Source of the DNA: Sneathiella chinensis
Lineage (GTDB): Bacteria > Pseudomonadota > Alphaproteobacteria > Sneathiellales > Sneathiellaceae
Assembly: GCF_012720115.1 (NCBI RefSeq)
Contig: NZ_VNWN01000004.1
Coordinates: forward strand, 682,001-746,000
Length of the DNA: 64,000 nucleotides
Direction of reading: 5' to 3'
Below the pieces are notes generated by a model. The model worked only from the letters and a program-made list of their open reading frames with translations. It did not search any database and was not told where the DNA came from. The position numbers were made by a program, and so were the translations under genes. Below are positions 28,513-37,532 of this stretch, piece by piece; the stretch's first letter is position 1; the number at the start of each line of letters is the position of its first letter.

Positions 28513-28548
28513 AAAAAGCGCCGATACAGGGAAGTATCGGCGCTTTTT
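28513..28548. terminator. Bidirectional terminator between glycerate kinase and chemoreceptor genes
   Basis: A perfect 10-bp stem GCGCCGATAC / GTATCGGCGC (28518-28527, 28534-28543) has A5+ before and T5 after. It serves the converging transcripts. Confidence 0.9.
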
Positions 28549-28565
28549 AATGGGATAGTTTGTAA

Positions 28566-30335
28566 CTAGACCGCCTTGACGTTATCCAGGAAGGTGCGGA
28601 TATCGTCCCGCAGGGTCTCGTTATTGCGGTTGAGGTGGTTGACCGCCTCTTTCTGGTTGTCCGCCCGGTTCAGCGTATCGCTGGCGGCCTGGGCAACCTT
28701 CTGCACCATCAGGGCTACCTGATTGGCGCTGTCAGCGGCATTTTCCACGTTCTTTGCAATTTCGCCGGTGGCGGCACCCTGTTCCTCGACGGCACTGGCC
28801 ACAATGGTGGTCAGTTCATCGATTTTCTTGATGATGTCACCAACCCCGGTCACCGCTGTGGCGGCTTCCTTGGTTTCGGACTGGACCTCGGTAATCTTCT
28901 TGCTGATTTCTTCGGTTGCCTTGCTGGTCTGGGTGGCGAGGCTTTTCACCTCGTTGGCGACCACGGCAAAGCCTTTCCCGGCTTCACCGGCCCGGGCGGA
29001 CTCAATGGTGGCGTTCAGGGCCAGCAGGTTGGTCTGGTTGGCGATGTCACTGATAATCTCGACCACCTGACCGATGGCGATGGCCGCTTCGTTCAGGGCG
29101 GTTACCCGCTCGTTGGTGGTATTGATCTCGTTCACGGCCGTTCTTGAAACATCGGCTGCCTGTACCATCTGGCGAGAGATTTCCTCGATGGAGGATGTCA
29201 GTTCCGTTGTGGCGGCAGAGACAGAGTTGATGTTTTCGTTGGTCGCGCCGATATTCCGGGAGGCCTCGTCGGACAGACGCCGGGTTTCGGTAGCGTTGTT
29301 GGACATGGTGTCGGCAGAGGCCGCAACCTCGCGGACAGATTCCAGAACAATGTTCAGGCCTTGTGACATCTTGCCGTCAAAGTCATGGGTCAGGCCGTTC
29401 ATGGTGTCATGACGCTGCCGTTCCCTCTGCTGCTCTTCCAGCTCTTTTTCGCGCATTTGCTGCTGTTCGATTTCCTTCTGTTTCAGGTCACCGATCAGGC
29501 CTTCCATTTCTTTCTGCTTTTCTTTTTCGCGCTCTTGCATGTTGCGCTGCTCGATGGCGTTTTCGCGGAAAATCTCGACCGCACGGGCCATGGCGCCAAT
29601 TTCATCCTTGCGGGTTGCGCCCCTGATTTCGAAATCAAGCTTGCCATTGGCAAGTTCGCTCATGCGATCAGTCATGCGACCGATGGGGCCGGCGATAGCC
29701 TTGGTCAGGGCAAAGCCGAAGAAGACGGCAATGATGATCAGAGCGGCCAGTGAAACGATGATGGTCGTGGTCACCTTGGCTGTTGCAGCCTGCTTTTGCT
29801 CCATCGTTTGCCGGGAAATGTTCGCGAGCTCGGTTTCAATGATGGTTGCCACCCCATTGAATTTCGCGACAACCTCTGACGGCTGTCCGGACGCGGCGAT
29901 GGCGCGGGCCTGATTAACGGTCAGGTAATTGCGCATCAGGCGGATCTGTTCGGTGGCGAAGCGCTCCTGCCACTCTGTATGGTGGGCGGAGAGTTTCTTG
30001 ATCAGTGCTGTCGCGGCATCGTTGCTCTTGACCCGTTCCAGCAGGACCTGATACTGGGCCGTGAGTTTTTTGTCAGCCTCTTCATACTGAACAAGGCCTG
30101 TACGATCGCCGGTCAGCAGATAGTGATACAGTCCCTGACGCTGGCTCAGGAAGGACTGTTTGTAATCGAAATAGGCCTGCCCTGTTTTTTGCGCCGCGCT
30201 GCTGCGAAGTTCGGCATCGTCGATCTCTTTCAGGGAGATAAACGAGAAGACCGCCATGATGAGGGTGACAATGACCAGAACTGAAAACCCGAGAGTCAGT
30301 TTTCTGGCAATTTTCATATTGTTCAGAAAATTCAT
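28566..30335 (-). CDS. Methyl-accepting chemotaxis protein
   Basis: 589 residues. TM1 (about 13-35), a helical-bundle type periplasmic sensor (36-190), TM2 (about 192-213), HAMP (about 214-267), a glutamine/glutamate-rich coiled coil (268-315) and the signalling domain with hairpin tip [35 protein letters not shown] (quoted in part as [12 protein letters not shown] and [11 protein letters not shown]). It directs flagellar taxis via CheA/CheW. The gene starts 23 bases after a secreted Cache-like protein gene, so the two are likely co-transcribed. No pentapeptide tether is visible. Confidence 0.93.
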   Translation of the reverse strand: MNFLNNMKIARKLTLGFSVLVIVTLIMAVFSFISLKEIDDAELRSSAAQKTGQAYFDYKQSFLSQRQGLYHYLLTGDRTGLVQYEEADKKLTAQYQVLLERVKSNDAATALIKKLSAHHTEWQERFATEQIRLMRNYLTVNQARAIAASGQPSEVVAKFNGVATIIETELANISRQTMEQKQAATAKVTTTIIVSLAALIIIAVFFGFALTKAIAGPIGRMTDRMSELANGKLDFEIRGATRKDEIGAMARAVEIFRENAIEQRNMQEREKEKQKEMEGLIGDLKQKEIEQQQMREKELEEQQRERQRHDTMNGLTHDFDGKMSQGLNIVLESVREVAASADTMSNNATETRRLSDEASRNIGATNENINSVSAATTELTSSIEEISRQMVQAADVSRTAVNEINTTNERVTALNEAAIAIGQVVEIISDIANQTNLLALNATIESARAGEAGKGFAVVANEVKSLATQTSKATEEISKKITEVQSETKEAATAVTGVGDIIKKIDELTTIVASAVEEQGAATGEIAKNVENAADSANQVALMVQKVAQAASDTLNRADNQKEAVNHLNRNNETLRDDIRTFLDNVKAV

Positions 30336-30358
30336 TTCATTTTACCTTGGAAAGGGGT

Positions 30359-30973
30359 TCAGTTGGCATCGTTGCGCCGGGCAAGTTCGGTCAGGTTATA
30401 TTCCACCGTGATTGCACCGATCGGGCGGTTGTTCGTGTCGGAAATGGTCAGGTTAACCTGTGCCCGCCAAGAGGCCGTAGCCTCGTTATATTCCGCTTCA
30501 TCAATGAAGATGGCACCGTGTCCCTTGGGAAAGGTCTTCTGGAACTTGGCTTCGTCGCCCTGCCAGAAATCCGACGTGATCCCGCTTTGCCCCACATTCA
30601 GGCCGTTGGCGTCCATTACGAACATTTCCGTGTACAGACCGCCGGAACCTGCCTGAATTTGGGTCAGGTAGTTCGACAGCGGGTTGCTGAGGATGTTGGC
30701 GATCAGCGGCTGGTCATCCTGTTTGGTTTCCTGGCGCCACTGTTTATCCAGCCTGTCAATGTCCGCTTCTGAAAGGGCGGAATATTTTTTGTTCTGTGCT
30801 TCAATGATAAGGGGAACAACCGGGTTTCCAAGCCATTCCCGGATGTCATTTATAATCTGGTTGTCAATAAGAGTGGTAGAGGGCGCTGCGGTCGTTGCAT
30901 GGGCGCCTGGTACATTCCCGACAAGTGCGATGGACGCGGCCAGTACACTCGCAGTTACAAGTTGTCGAAACAT
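30359..30973 (-). CDS. Secreted Cache-like sensor domain protein, partner of the chemoreceptor
   Basis: 204 residues with a signal peptide ending AHA near residue 26, and no other TM segment. The mature protein has a conserved pattern (MFVMDANGLNVGQSGITSDFWQGDE, here quoted as FVMDANGLNVGQS and SDFWQGDE) and ends INGAxx-like strands (RPIGAITVEYNL). This resembles single Cache domains normally found inside receptors. It is upstream of and in the same operon as the chemoreceptor, suggesting a soluble ligand-sensing subunit. The ligand is unknown. Confidence 0.75.
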   Translation of the reverse strand: MFRQLVTASVLAASIALVGNVPGAHATTAAPSTTLIDNQIINDIREWLGNPVVPLIIEAQNKKYSALSEADIDRLDKQWRQETKQDDQPLIANILSNPLSNYLTQIQAGSGGLYTEMFVMDANGLNVGQSGITSDFWQGDEAKFQKTFPKGHGAIFIDEAEYNEATASWRAQVNLTISDTNNRPIGAITVEYNLTELARRNDAN

Positions 30974-31089
30974 AGAGTTTCCCCTGTTACGCGGATTTAT
31001 TTAATCGTCTCGACGGTACGGGGATTTGCTTAATCAAATGTAAACGGGAATGGCGGTTTTATGCGGCCTATGACGTATTAATGAATGGT

Positions 31090-31659
31090 CTAGGTCCCTA
31101 GTATTACGACCAGAAGCGCCCGCGCATTCTCACCCGATCTGTTTTCGATGGAATGAGGGCGGTCTGCAGCATATCGGGCGGTTTCCCCCTTTTTGACAAT
31201 CCCTGATTCGTCTCCGCTCAGAACATATAATTCCCCGTCCAGAACGGTCAAATGCTCCATGGTGCGCGGGGCGTGGGGCTGGGAATTGACACGGCCGCCC
31301 GGTTCAATATTGAGCTGGTACCATTCCGTATTGTTTACCAGTTCGGCAGGTCCCAGAACCGTCAGGGTATAATGACCGTCCGGGTCGTGCAAAACCGGTA
31401 TGGAGGAGCCGCCCTCGATGATCAGGCTGTGCTCGGCTTCCTCGCCGCGGATCAGGTCGTCAATGGTTTGACCCAAGGCCTCCGCCAGTCGCCAGACAAT
31501 GGCAAGGGTGGGATTGGTCTCGTTCCGCTCTATCTGGGATAACATGGATTTTGAAACCCCGCATAAGGACGCAAGCTGGTCCAGCGTCAGTTGCTTTTCC
31601 TTGCGAAGGCGGTTGATGGTTTTGCCGACAGAGGGCGGAGTGAGGGCGTTTTGAGTCAT
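31090..31659 (-). CDS. Xre/cupin transcriptional regulator of threonine catabolism
   Basis: 189 residues. Xre HTH is at about 12-65 (LTLDQLASLCGVSKSMLSQIERNETNP) and the cupin sensor at about 105-185 (EPGGRVNSQPH, TMEHLTVLDGELYVLSG). It is transcribed away from tdh-kbl with a 92-base gap that carries two inverted operator-like sites. Control of tdh-kbl is inferred from this arrangement. Confidence 0.9.
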   Translation of the reverse strand: MTQNALTPPSVGKTINRLRKEKQLTLDQLASLCGVSKSMLSQIERNETNPTLAIVWRLAEALGQTIDDLIRGEEAEHSLIIEGGSSIPVLHDPDGHYTLTVLGPAELVNNTEWYQLNIEPGGRVNSQPHAPRTMEHLTVLDGELYVLSGDESGIVKKGETARYAADRPHSIENRSGENARALLVVILGT

Positions 31660-31681
31660 TTTTCCTATTGACGGGATAAAA

Positions 31682-31723
31682 ATCCAATATATTGTACAAA
31701 TCGTTAAGTCCAGTATATCGGAT
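31682..31723. promoter_or_regulatory. Paired inverted operator sites between the Xre/cupin regulator and tdh
   Basis: ATCCAATATATTGTAC (31682-31697) and, on the opposite strand, ATCCGATATACTGGAC (31723-31708) share 13 of 16 bases. The first contains the perfect palindrome CAATATATTG. The centres are 26 bases apart. This fits cooperative binding by dimers of the adjacent regulator and would cover both promoters. Confidence 0.6.
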
Positions 31724-31751
31724 ATTTTTCCATTTTCCAGAGGAAAACATC

Positions 31752-32837
31752 ATGTTCACCATTGCCAAAGCCAAACCAGAACGCGGTATCTGGTTTTCAG
31801 AACAGCCCCCCTTGCCTGCACCGGGCCGGGGCATGGTCATGGTGGATGTGGTCATGGCCGGAATTTGCGGAACCGATTTTCATATCTTCAAGTGGGATGC
31901 GTGGTCGGCGGGCCGGATCAGAACCCCCATGACCATCGGGCACGAATTCGTTGGCCGGATCAGCGCAATTGGCGAGGATGTGGAAGGCTTCACCATTGGC
32001 GAGCGGGTCTCGGCGGAATGCCATATTGCCTGCGGGGCTTGCGCCCATTGCCGAACGGGCAACGCCCATATCTGCGAAAAGACCGAGATTATCGGGGTGG
32101 ACCGGCCCGGCGCCTTCGCCGAGCAGGTGATTATCCCGGCCGGGAACCTGTGGAAGGTGCCGGATGCCATCCCGGATCATCATGCGGCCGTGTTCGATCC
32201 GGTTGGTAACGCCATGCATATGGTGACGACGGCGGGGGTAACCGCCCGCGATGTGCTGATTGTTGGCGGTGGACCCATTGGCCTGTTTGCGGCGGCCATT
32301 GCCAAGGCCCATGGCGCGCGCAGTGTTTCCCTGCAGGAGCCCAATCAGGCCCGCGGCGCCATTGCCGCCAGTCTGGGATTGGACCTTGTTGTCAGTCCGC
32401 GGGATGAAAACTGTAAATCCAGTATCGTGGAAATTTGTCAGGGCCGGGGCCCCGATGTGGTGCTGGAGGTAAGCGGTAACGGCAAGGCGCTGGATACGGC
32501 GCTGGAAATTGCGTCGCCGGGTGCGGTGGTCGCGTTGCTGGGTATTCCGGGCGGTCCGGTTGAACTGGACCTTGGGGTCAAGGTGGTCATGAAGGGGATC
32601 AGTCTGCTGGGTGTCACTGGGCGGCGGATGTTTGAAACCTGGTATCAGGTGGAGGCCTTCATGCTGAAAAACCCGGACCTGATCGATACGGTCGTCACCC
32701 ATATTCTGTCCGCAGAGGACTTCGAGACAGGGTTCAGACTGATGGAGGAAGGGGCCTGCGGTAAGGTTGTTCTGGATTTTGCAGGCAAAAAGACAAAGAA
32801 GATAGAGAAGATAGAGAAGGCGGGGAAAGCGTCATGA
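31752..32837 (+). CDS. tdh: L-threonine 3-dehydrogenase (Zn-dependent)
   Basis: 361 residues; oxidises L-threonine to 2-amino-3-oxobutyrate with NAD+. Catalytic zinc ligands are Cys39, His64 and Glu65 (GICGTDFHI, IGHEFVG). Structural zinc cysteines are 94, 97, 100 and 108. The Rossmann motif is GGGPIG. A lysine-rich tail (KKTKKIEKIEKAGKAS) is encoded by a short repeat and is not needed for the fold. The stop overlaps the kbl start (ATGA). Confidence 0.92.
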   Translation: MFTIAKAKPERGIWFSEQPPLPAPGRGMVMVDVVMAGICGTDFHIFKWDAWSAGRIRTPMTIGHEFVGRISAIGEDVEGFTIGERVSAECHIACGACAHCRTGNAHICEKTEIIGVDRPGAFAEQVIIPAGNLWKVPDAIPDHHAAVFDPVGNAMHMVTTAGVTARDVLIVGGGPIGLFAAAIAKAHGARSVSLQEPNQARGAIAASLGLDLVVSPRDENCKSSIVEICQGRGPDVVLEVSGNGKALDTALEIASPGAVVALLGIPGGPVELDLGVKVVMKGISLLGVTGRRMFETWYQVEAFMLKNPDLIDTVVTHILSAEDFETGFRLMEEGACGKVVLDFAGKKTKKIEKIEKAGKAS

Positions 32838-34018
32838 GCAAGGCATTGTTGAAACGGTTAGGGGCGGCGCTGGAAACAGCAGAAGCCGAGGGCACCTACA
32901 AGCACTTCCGGTATATCAAGGGGGCCATTGGCTCCCATATCGATCTGGAAGGGAAGGGGGATGTGACGCTTTTATCCTCCAACGACTATCTTGGCTTTGC
33001 CAATCACCCGGAGATTGTCGCCGCCGCCCATCAGGCGCTGGATACCTACGGGGCCAGTACGGCGTCGGTCCGGTTCATCTGCGGAACACAGAGTGTTCAC
33101 CGGGAGTTGGAGGAGGCGCTGGCCTCTTTTCACGGAACGGAGGCGGCACTGACCTATTCGTCCTGCTGGGCGGCCAATACAGGACTGTTCCCGGCCATTA
33201 CCGGCCCCGGTGATGTTATCCTGTCCGATGCCCTGAACCATGCCAGCCTGATTGATGGCATTCGGGCGACCGCGAAAGGGGTTGTCCGGCAGGTCTATGC
33301 GCATGGGGATCTGGTCGATCTGGAAGAAAAGCTGAAGGCGGCACGGGAGGCCCCCTCCCGGATGATTGTGACCGATGGGGTCTTTTCCATGGAAGGGGAT
33401 ATTGCACCGCTGGACCGTCTGTGTGATCTGGCGGATCAGTATGATGCGCTGGTGGTGCTGGATGACTCCCACGGCCTTGGGGTTCTGGGAAAGACCGGGC
33501 GCGGTACTGCGGAACATTTCGGGGTTCTGGACCGGATCGATATTTTTACAGGGACCCTTGGCAAGGCGCTGGGGGCGGGAACCGGCGGATTTGTGGCGGG
33601 CCCCCGGGCGGTGACGGAAACCCTGATCCAGCAATCCCGTCCGCATCTGTTTTCGAATGCCCTGCCGCCCTGTGTTGCTGCGGCTGGGGTCAAGTCTCTT
33701 GACCTGCTGTTGGCCCATCCGGAGCGGGTGGCCGGCTTGCAGGAAAAGGCGGCCTGGTTCCGGGGCTACCTGAAAGACCTTGGGCTTCAGCCTCTGGCCG
33801 GTGAAAGTGCGGTTGTCCCGGTGATCGTTGGCGAAACGGTAAGGGCCATCCATCTGGCCAACGCCATGCTGGAACAGGGCGTATTCGTGACCGGGTTTGG
33901 TTTCCCCGTTGTCCCCGAAGGTGAGGCCCGCTTGCGGTTTCAGGTTTCTGCTGCCCACGATATTGCACAGCTTGAACAGGCCGGAGCAGCCCTGAAATCC
34001 CTGATGGGGAACAGTTGA
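32834..34018 (+). CDS. kbl: Glycine C-acetyltransferase (2-amino-3-ketobutyrate CoA ligase)
   Basis: 394 residues; cleaves 2-amino-3-oxobutyrate with CoA to glycine and acetyl-CoA, completing threonine breakdown. PLP-binding Lys244 lies in TGTLGKALG, at the same position as in E. coli Kbl. DDSHGLGVLG and the N-terminal SSNDYLGFANHP are family motifs. It overlaps tdh by 4 bases, indicating translational coupling. Confidence 0.94.
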   Translation: MSKALLKRLGAALETAEAEGTYKHFRYIKGAIGSHIDLEGKGDVTLLSSNDYLGFANHPEIVAAAHQALDTYGASTASVRFICGTQSVHRELEEALASFHGTEAALTYSSCWAANTGLFPAITGPGDVILSDALNHASLIDGIRATAKGVVRQVYAHGDLVDLEEKLKAAREAPSRMIVTDGVFSMEGDIAPLDRLCDLADQYDALVVLDDSHGLGVLGKTGRGTAEHFGVLDRIDIFTGTLGKALGAGTGGFVAGPRAVTETLIQQSRPHLFSNALPPCVAAAGVKSLDLLLAHPERVAGLQEKAAWFRGYLKDLGLQPLAGESAVVPVIVGETVRAIHLANAMLEQGVFVTGFGFPVVPEGEARLRFQVSAAHDIAQLEQAGAALKSLMGNS

Positions 34019-34046
34019 TTACATCTGGATATATTCCGAAAATATG

Positions 34047-34084
34047 ACGAGCCGTACAATCTGCAGGTGCGGCTCGTTTCTTTT
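34047..34084 (+). terminator. Terminator after kbl
   Basis: Stem ACGAGCCG / CGGCTCGT (34047-34054, 34070-34077), extended by TAC/GTG pairs, is followed by TTCTTTT. Confidence 0.8.
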
Positions 34085-34190
34085 GAGTCCCCCCCTATGT
34101 CCCCCGCCCGGAGGGACAAATTCATTTGATAATTTTTATAATATTTAAATATCCCTTTTGAATCAATTCATTAGGCTTTCAAAACAAATG

Positions 34191-34206
34191 AGGGGCATTA
34201 TTCGCT
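34191..34206 (+). promoter_or_regulatory. Possible sigma-54 promoter upstream of prkA
   Basis: AGGGGCATTATTCGCT keeps the GG-N10-GC spacing (GG 34192-34193, GC 34204-34205) but only part of the wider consensus. E. coli yeaGH is known to be sigma-54/NtrC dependent, which makes the site plausible. The surrounding 287 bases are AT-rich and hold no gene. Confidence 0.3.
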
Positions 34207-34306
34207 TTACTTGATTTTTATCTTATATATCCCACCTTCAAAGTAGAAGAGTAAGGAGTTCTCAGAGGTTATGAGGCAGGGCTATTTTCAAGTTAGGGTG
34301 AAATAG

Positions 34307-36241
34307 ATGACCAGAAAGCGTGATGATTTCCAGGATATTATACGAAAAGATCAGGCGGAAAGAAAAAACCAGACCTGGCGCGGTACGTTTTTGGATTACC
34401 TGGAACTTGTACGGGAAAACCCGGAGATTTATTCTCTGGCGCACAACCATATGTACAAGGTTATTTCCGATGCCGGTATGGCGTCCGTTGACGAACTTGA
34501 CGACGGGGCCAGAAGCCTGAAACTTTGGGGGGACCACCCGCCCAAGGTCTATAATTTCTTCAAGGATGAATTCTTCGGTATTGAACCTGCCCTTGAAAAG
34601 ATTGTGCGGTATTTTCAGGCCGCTGCGATGAAGGGTGAGGAGAGCCGACAGGTTCTTTATCTGATGGGGCCGGTGGGGGCCGGTAAAAGTTCCATTTCGG
34701 AATTGCTGAAGAAACGCCTTGCCGAGGCACCGCCCATCTATTCCATCGAGGGCTGTCCAATCCGGGAAGAACCCCTCCACCTGATCCCGCGATCCTTGCG
34801 CGAGAAATTCAATGAAATGCTGGAAGTCACCATCGAAGGGGAACTCTGCCCTGTTTGCCGGTATCGGCTGGAGCATGAGTTCGATGGCCGGTATGAAGAA
34901 TTTCCCGTCTGCACAACCACCTTCTCCGTTGTTAACCGGCGGGGGGTTGCGGTGGTTCCGCCGGTCGACCCCAACAATCAGGACACATCGGTCCTGATCG
35001 GGTCCGAGGATATTTCCAAACTTGACCAGTATTCAGAAGGGGACCCACGGGTTCTGGACTTGAACGGGGCCTTCAATGCGGGCAACCGGGGACTGGTTGA
35101 GTTTATCGAGGTATTCAAGAATGAAACCGAATACCTGCATTCCATCATTACGGCGACACAGGAAAAATTCGTCCCGGCACCGGGGCGGCACGGGACCATT
35201 TATGTGGACTGCGTGATCCTTGCTCATTCCAACGAGGCGGAATGGCGGCGGTTCAAGGCCGATCATACCAACGAGGCCATTCTGGATCGTATCGTGACGG
35301 TAAAGGTTCCCTATAACCTGCGCCTGAAGGAAGAGGTCAAGATTTACGAGAAGATGCTGGGCCGGTCCGGTTTCAAGTCCCATATCGCCCCGCATACCCT
35401 TGAGATCGCCGCCATGTTCGCGGTCATGAGCCGGCTGGAGAAATCCGCCAAATGTGACGTGACGACCAAAATGCGTCTCTATAACGGGGAAGACGTGATC
35501 GAAAAGGGACGGACCAAGAAGATCGATATTGAGGAGTTGAAGGAGGATGCCACCTTTGAAGGAATGAGCGGCATTTCCCCGAGATTTATCATGAAGGCGA
35601 TTGATACGGCCCTGACCGACAGCCCGGAGGGGATAACCCCCATCCATATCCGGGATGTGATGATCCGCATGGTCAAGGATACGGAATTTGCCGACGATGT
35701 GCGCAAGCATTATCTGGAACTGCTGCAGGACACCATTCACAAGGCGTATCTGGAAATTCTGGAAAAGGAAATCACCAAGGCCTTCGTCTATGCCTATGAA
35801 GAGCAGGCGGAAACACTATTCCAGAACTATCTGGACCATGCCGAGGCCTATGTGAACAAAACCACCCTGAAGGACCGGAATTCCCGGGATGACATGCAGC
35901 CGGACGAAAACTTCCTCAAGAATATCGAGGAGCAGATCGCCATTATCGGCTCATCAGTAGACGGTTTCCGGCAAGAGGTGATTTCGTATCTCTGGGCGGT
36001 GGGCCGCCGCGGCAAGAAGGTGAATTACAAGAGTTACGAGCCGCTGAAAGAGGCGATCGAAAAGAAACTGATGGAATCCGTTCGGGATATCAGCCGGATC
36101 ATTACAAAGGCCCGGACCCGCGACGAGGAACAGCAGGAGAAATTCGGAACGCTGGTCGAGAATATGCTGGACCGTGGCTATAACGAGTATTCCGCAGATG
36201 TGGTTCTGAAATACGCGGCCAATCATCTTTGGAAGGACTAG
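34307..36241 (+). CDS. prkA: PrkA-type serine protein kinase / AAA+ ATPase (YeaG)
   Basis: 644 residues, full length. The N-terminal PrkA AAA domain has Walker A GPVGAGKSS (121-129); the C-terminal PrkA domain follows. It is linked to starvation and stationary-phase responses in enterobacteria, though its substrate is poorly known. AGGGTG lies 7 bases before the ATG. It is the first gene of a three-gene unit with yeaH and spoVR. Confidence 0.95.
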   Translation: MTRKRDDFQDIIRKDQAERKNQTWRGTFLDYLELVRENPEIYSLAHNHMYKVISDAGMASVDELDDGARSLKLWGDHPPKVYNFFKDEFFGIEPALEKIVRYFQAAAMKGEESRQVLYLMGPVGAGKSSISELLKKRLAEAPPIYSIEGCPIREEPLHLIPRSLREKFNEMLEVTIEGELCPVCRYRLEHEFDGRYEEFPVCTTTFSVVNRRGVAVVPPVDPNNQDTSVLIGSEDISKLDQYSEGDPRVLDLNGAFNAGNRGLVEFIEVFKNETEYLHSIITATQEKFVPAPGRHGTIYVDCVILAHSNEAEWRRFKADHTNEAILDRIVTVKVPYNLRLKEEVKIYEKMLGRSGFKSHIAPHTLEIAAMFAVMSRLEKSAKCDVTTKMRLYNGEDVIEKGRTKKIDIEELKEDATFEGMSGISPRFIMKAIDTALTDSPEGITPIHIRDVMIRMVKDTEFADDVRKHYLELLQDTIHKAYLEILEKEITKAFVYAYEEQAETLFQNYLDHAEAYVNKTTLKDRNSRDDMQPDENFLKNIEEQIAIIGSSVDGFRQEVISYLWAVGRRGKKVNYKSYEPLKEAIEKKLMESVRDISRIITKARTRDEEQQEKFGTLVENMLDRGYNEYSADVVLKYAANHLWKD

Positions 36242-36254
36242 GAGGGAGGGAGCC

Positions 36255-37517
36255 ATGGGCGCAGTTTTTCGTCCCTATTCCCCGTCTGACAGTCTTCAAT
36301 CCGACCGCACCTCGGGGGATCGCCAGCGGCACCGCGAAAAACTTCGCGAGGCGCTGAAGCGTAATATTGCGGATGTGATTTCCGAACAGTCCATCATCGG
36401 GCGGGGGCCGGACAGTATCGTCAAGGTCCCCATTCGCGGCATCAAGGAATACCGGTTCGTTTATGGTTCCAACAATCCGCAGGTGGCCCAGGGCAATGGG
36501 GACAGCGAGCCGGGCCAGATTGTCGGCAAGACCCGCCAGCAGGGAAAAAGCGGGGATGGCAAGGCCGGGAACCAGCCGGGCGAGGATTATTACGAGACAG
36601 ATGTCACCCTTGAGGAACTGGTGGAAATCATGTTCGAGGATCTGGAACTGCCGGACCTTGAAAGCAAACCCCTGCGCCAGATCGAGTCGGACTATACTCA
36701 CAAGCGCAGCGGGACCAAGCAGGTTGGCATTCGGGCCCATCTGGACAAGAAAAAGACGGCCAAGAACCGGATCAAGCGACGCTTTGTGCATGAGAAGATT
36801 GAACGGGCCCGGCAACAGGATGCCGCCCCGTTGACCCCCGAGCCGCCGCCCGTGCCAGCGGACGAGCAGGAGGAGGCCCGCTTCCCCTTTTCCCAGCGGG
36901 ATTTCCGATATCACCGGCACAAGCCGGATATCCGCTATGAAAGTAACGCGGTGGTGATCTGTATCATGGATACATCCGGGTCCATGAATGTGATGAAGAA
37001 ATATCTGGCCCGCAGTTTCTTTTTCCTGCTGTACCAGTTTGTCCGGTTGAAATACCGCCATACGGAACTGGTCTTCATCGCCCATGACACCCGCGCCCGC
37101 GAGGTGAACGAGGATGATTTCTTTCACCGCGGCGAATCCGGCGGCACCATGATTTCCTCCGGCTATCAGAAGGCGCTGGACATCATTCGAAGCCGGTATG
37201 ACCCCAGCCTCTGGAATGTGTATGCCTTTCATTGTTCGGACGGCGACAATTTTCAGGAGGATATCCCGAAGACACTGAAACTGGCGCAGGAGTTGTGCCA
37301 GTGCTGCAATCTGTTCGGATATGGGGAAATCAAGCCGGCGGGCGGTGTCTCGTGGGGGACGCCCATGCTGAAATATTTTGACGAAATCAATGAACCCAAT
37401 TTCGAGACGCTGGGGATTTCGTCGAAGGCCGACGTTTGGCCGAAATTCAAGGCCTTCCTGTCTCGGGACAAGCAGACGCCGGCTTATACGGGGAATATTT
37501 TCGATCCGACCGGATAA
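36255..37517 (+). CDS. YeaH/YhbH family VWA-domain protein (DUF444)
   Basis: 420 residues. The N-terminal part is charged. A von Willebrand A-like domain follows, with a MIDAS-type DTSGSM beginning at Asp239, and an FHCSDGDNFQED stretch. The ribosome site GGAGGGAG lies just upstream, 13 bases after prkA. The protein is consistently paired with PrkA, suggesting a complex; biochemical role unknown. Confidence 0.93.
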   Translation: MGAVFRPYSPSDSLQSDRTSGDRQRHREKLREALKRNIADVISEQSIIGRGPDSIVKVPIRGIKEYRFVYGSNNPQVAQGNGDSEPGQIVGKTRQQGKSGDGKAGNQPGEDYYETDVTLEELVEIMFEDLELPDLESKPLRQIESDYTHKRSGTKQVGIRAHLDKKKTAKNRIKRRFVHEKIERARQQDAAPLTPEPPPVPADEQEEARFPFSQRDFRYHRHKPDIRYESNAVVICIMDTSGSMNVMKKYLARSFFFLLYQFVRLKYRHTELVFIAHDTRAREVNEDDFFHRGESGGTMISSGYQKALDIIRSRYDPSLWNVYAFHCSDGDNFQEDIPKTLKLAQELCQCCNLFGYGEIKPAGGVSWGTPMLKYFDEINEPNFETLGISSKADVWPKFKAFLSRDKQTPAYTGNIFDPTG

Positions 37518-37532
37518 CAGAGGAAGCAGACA

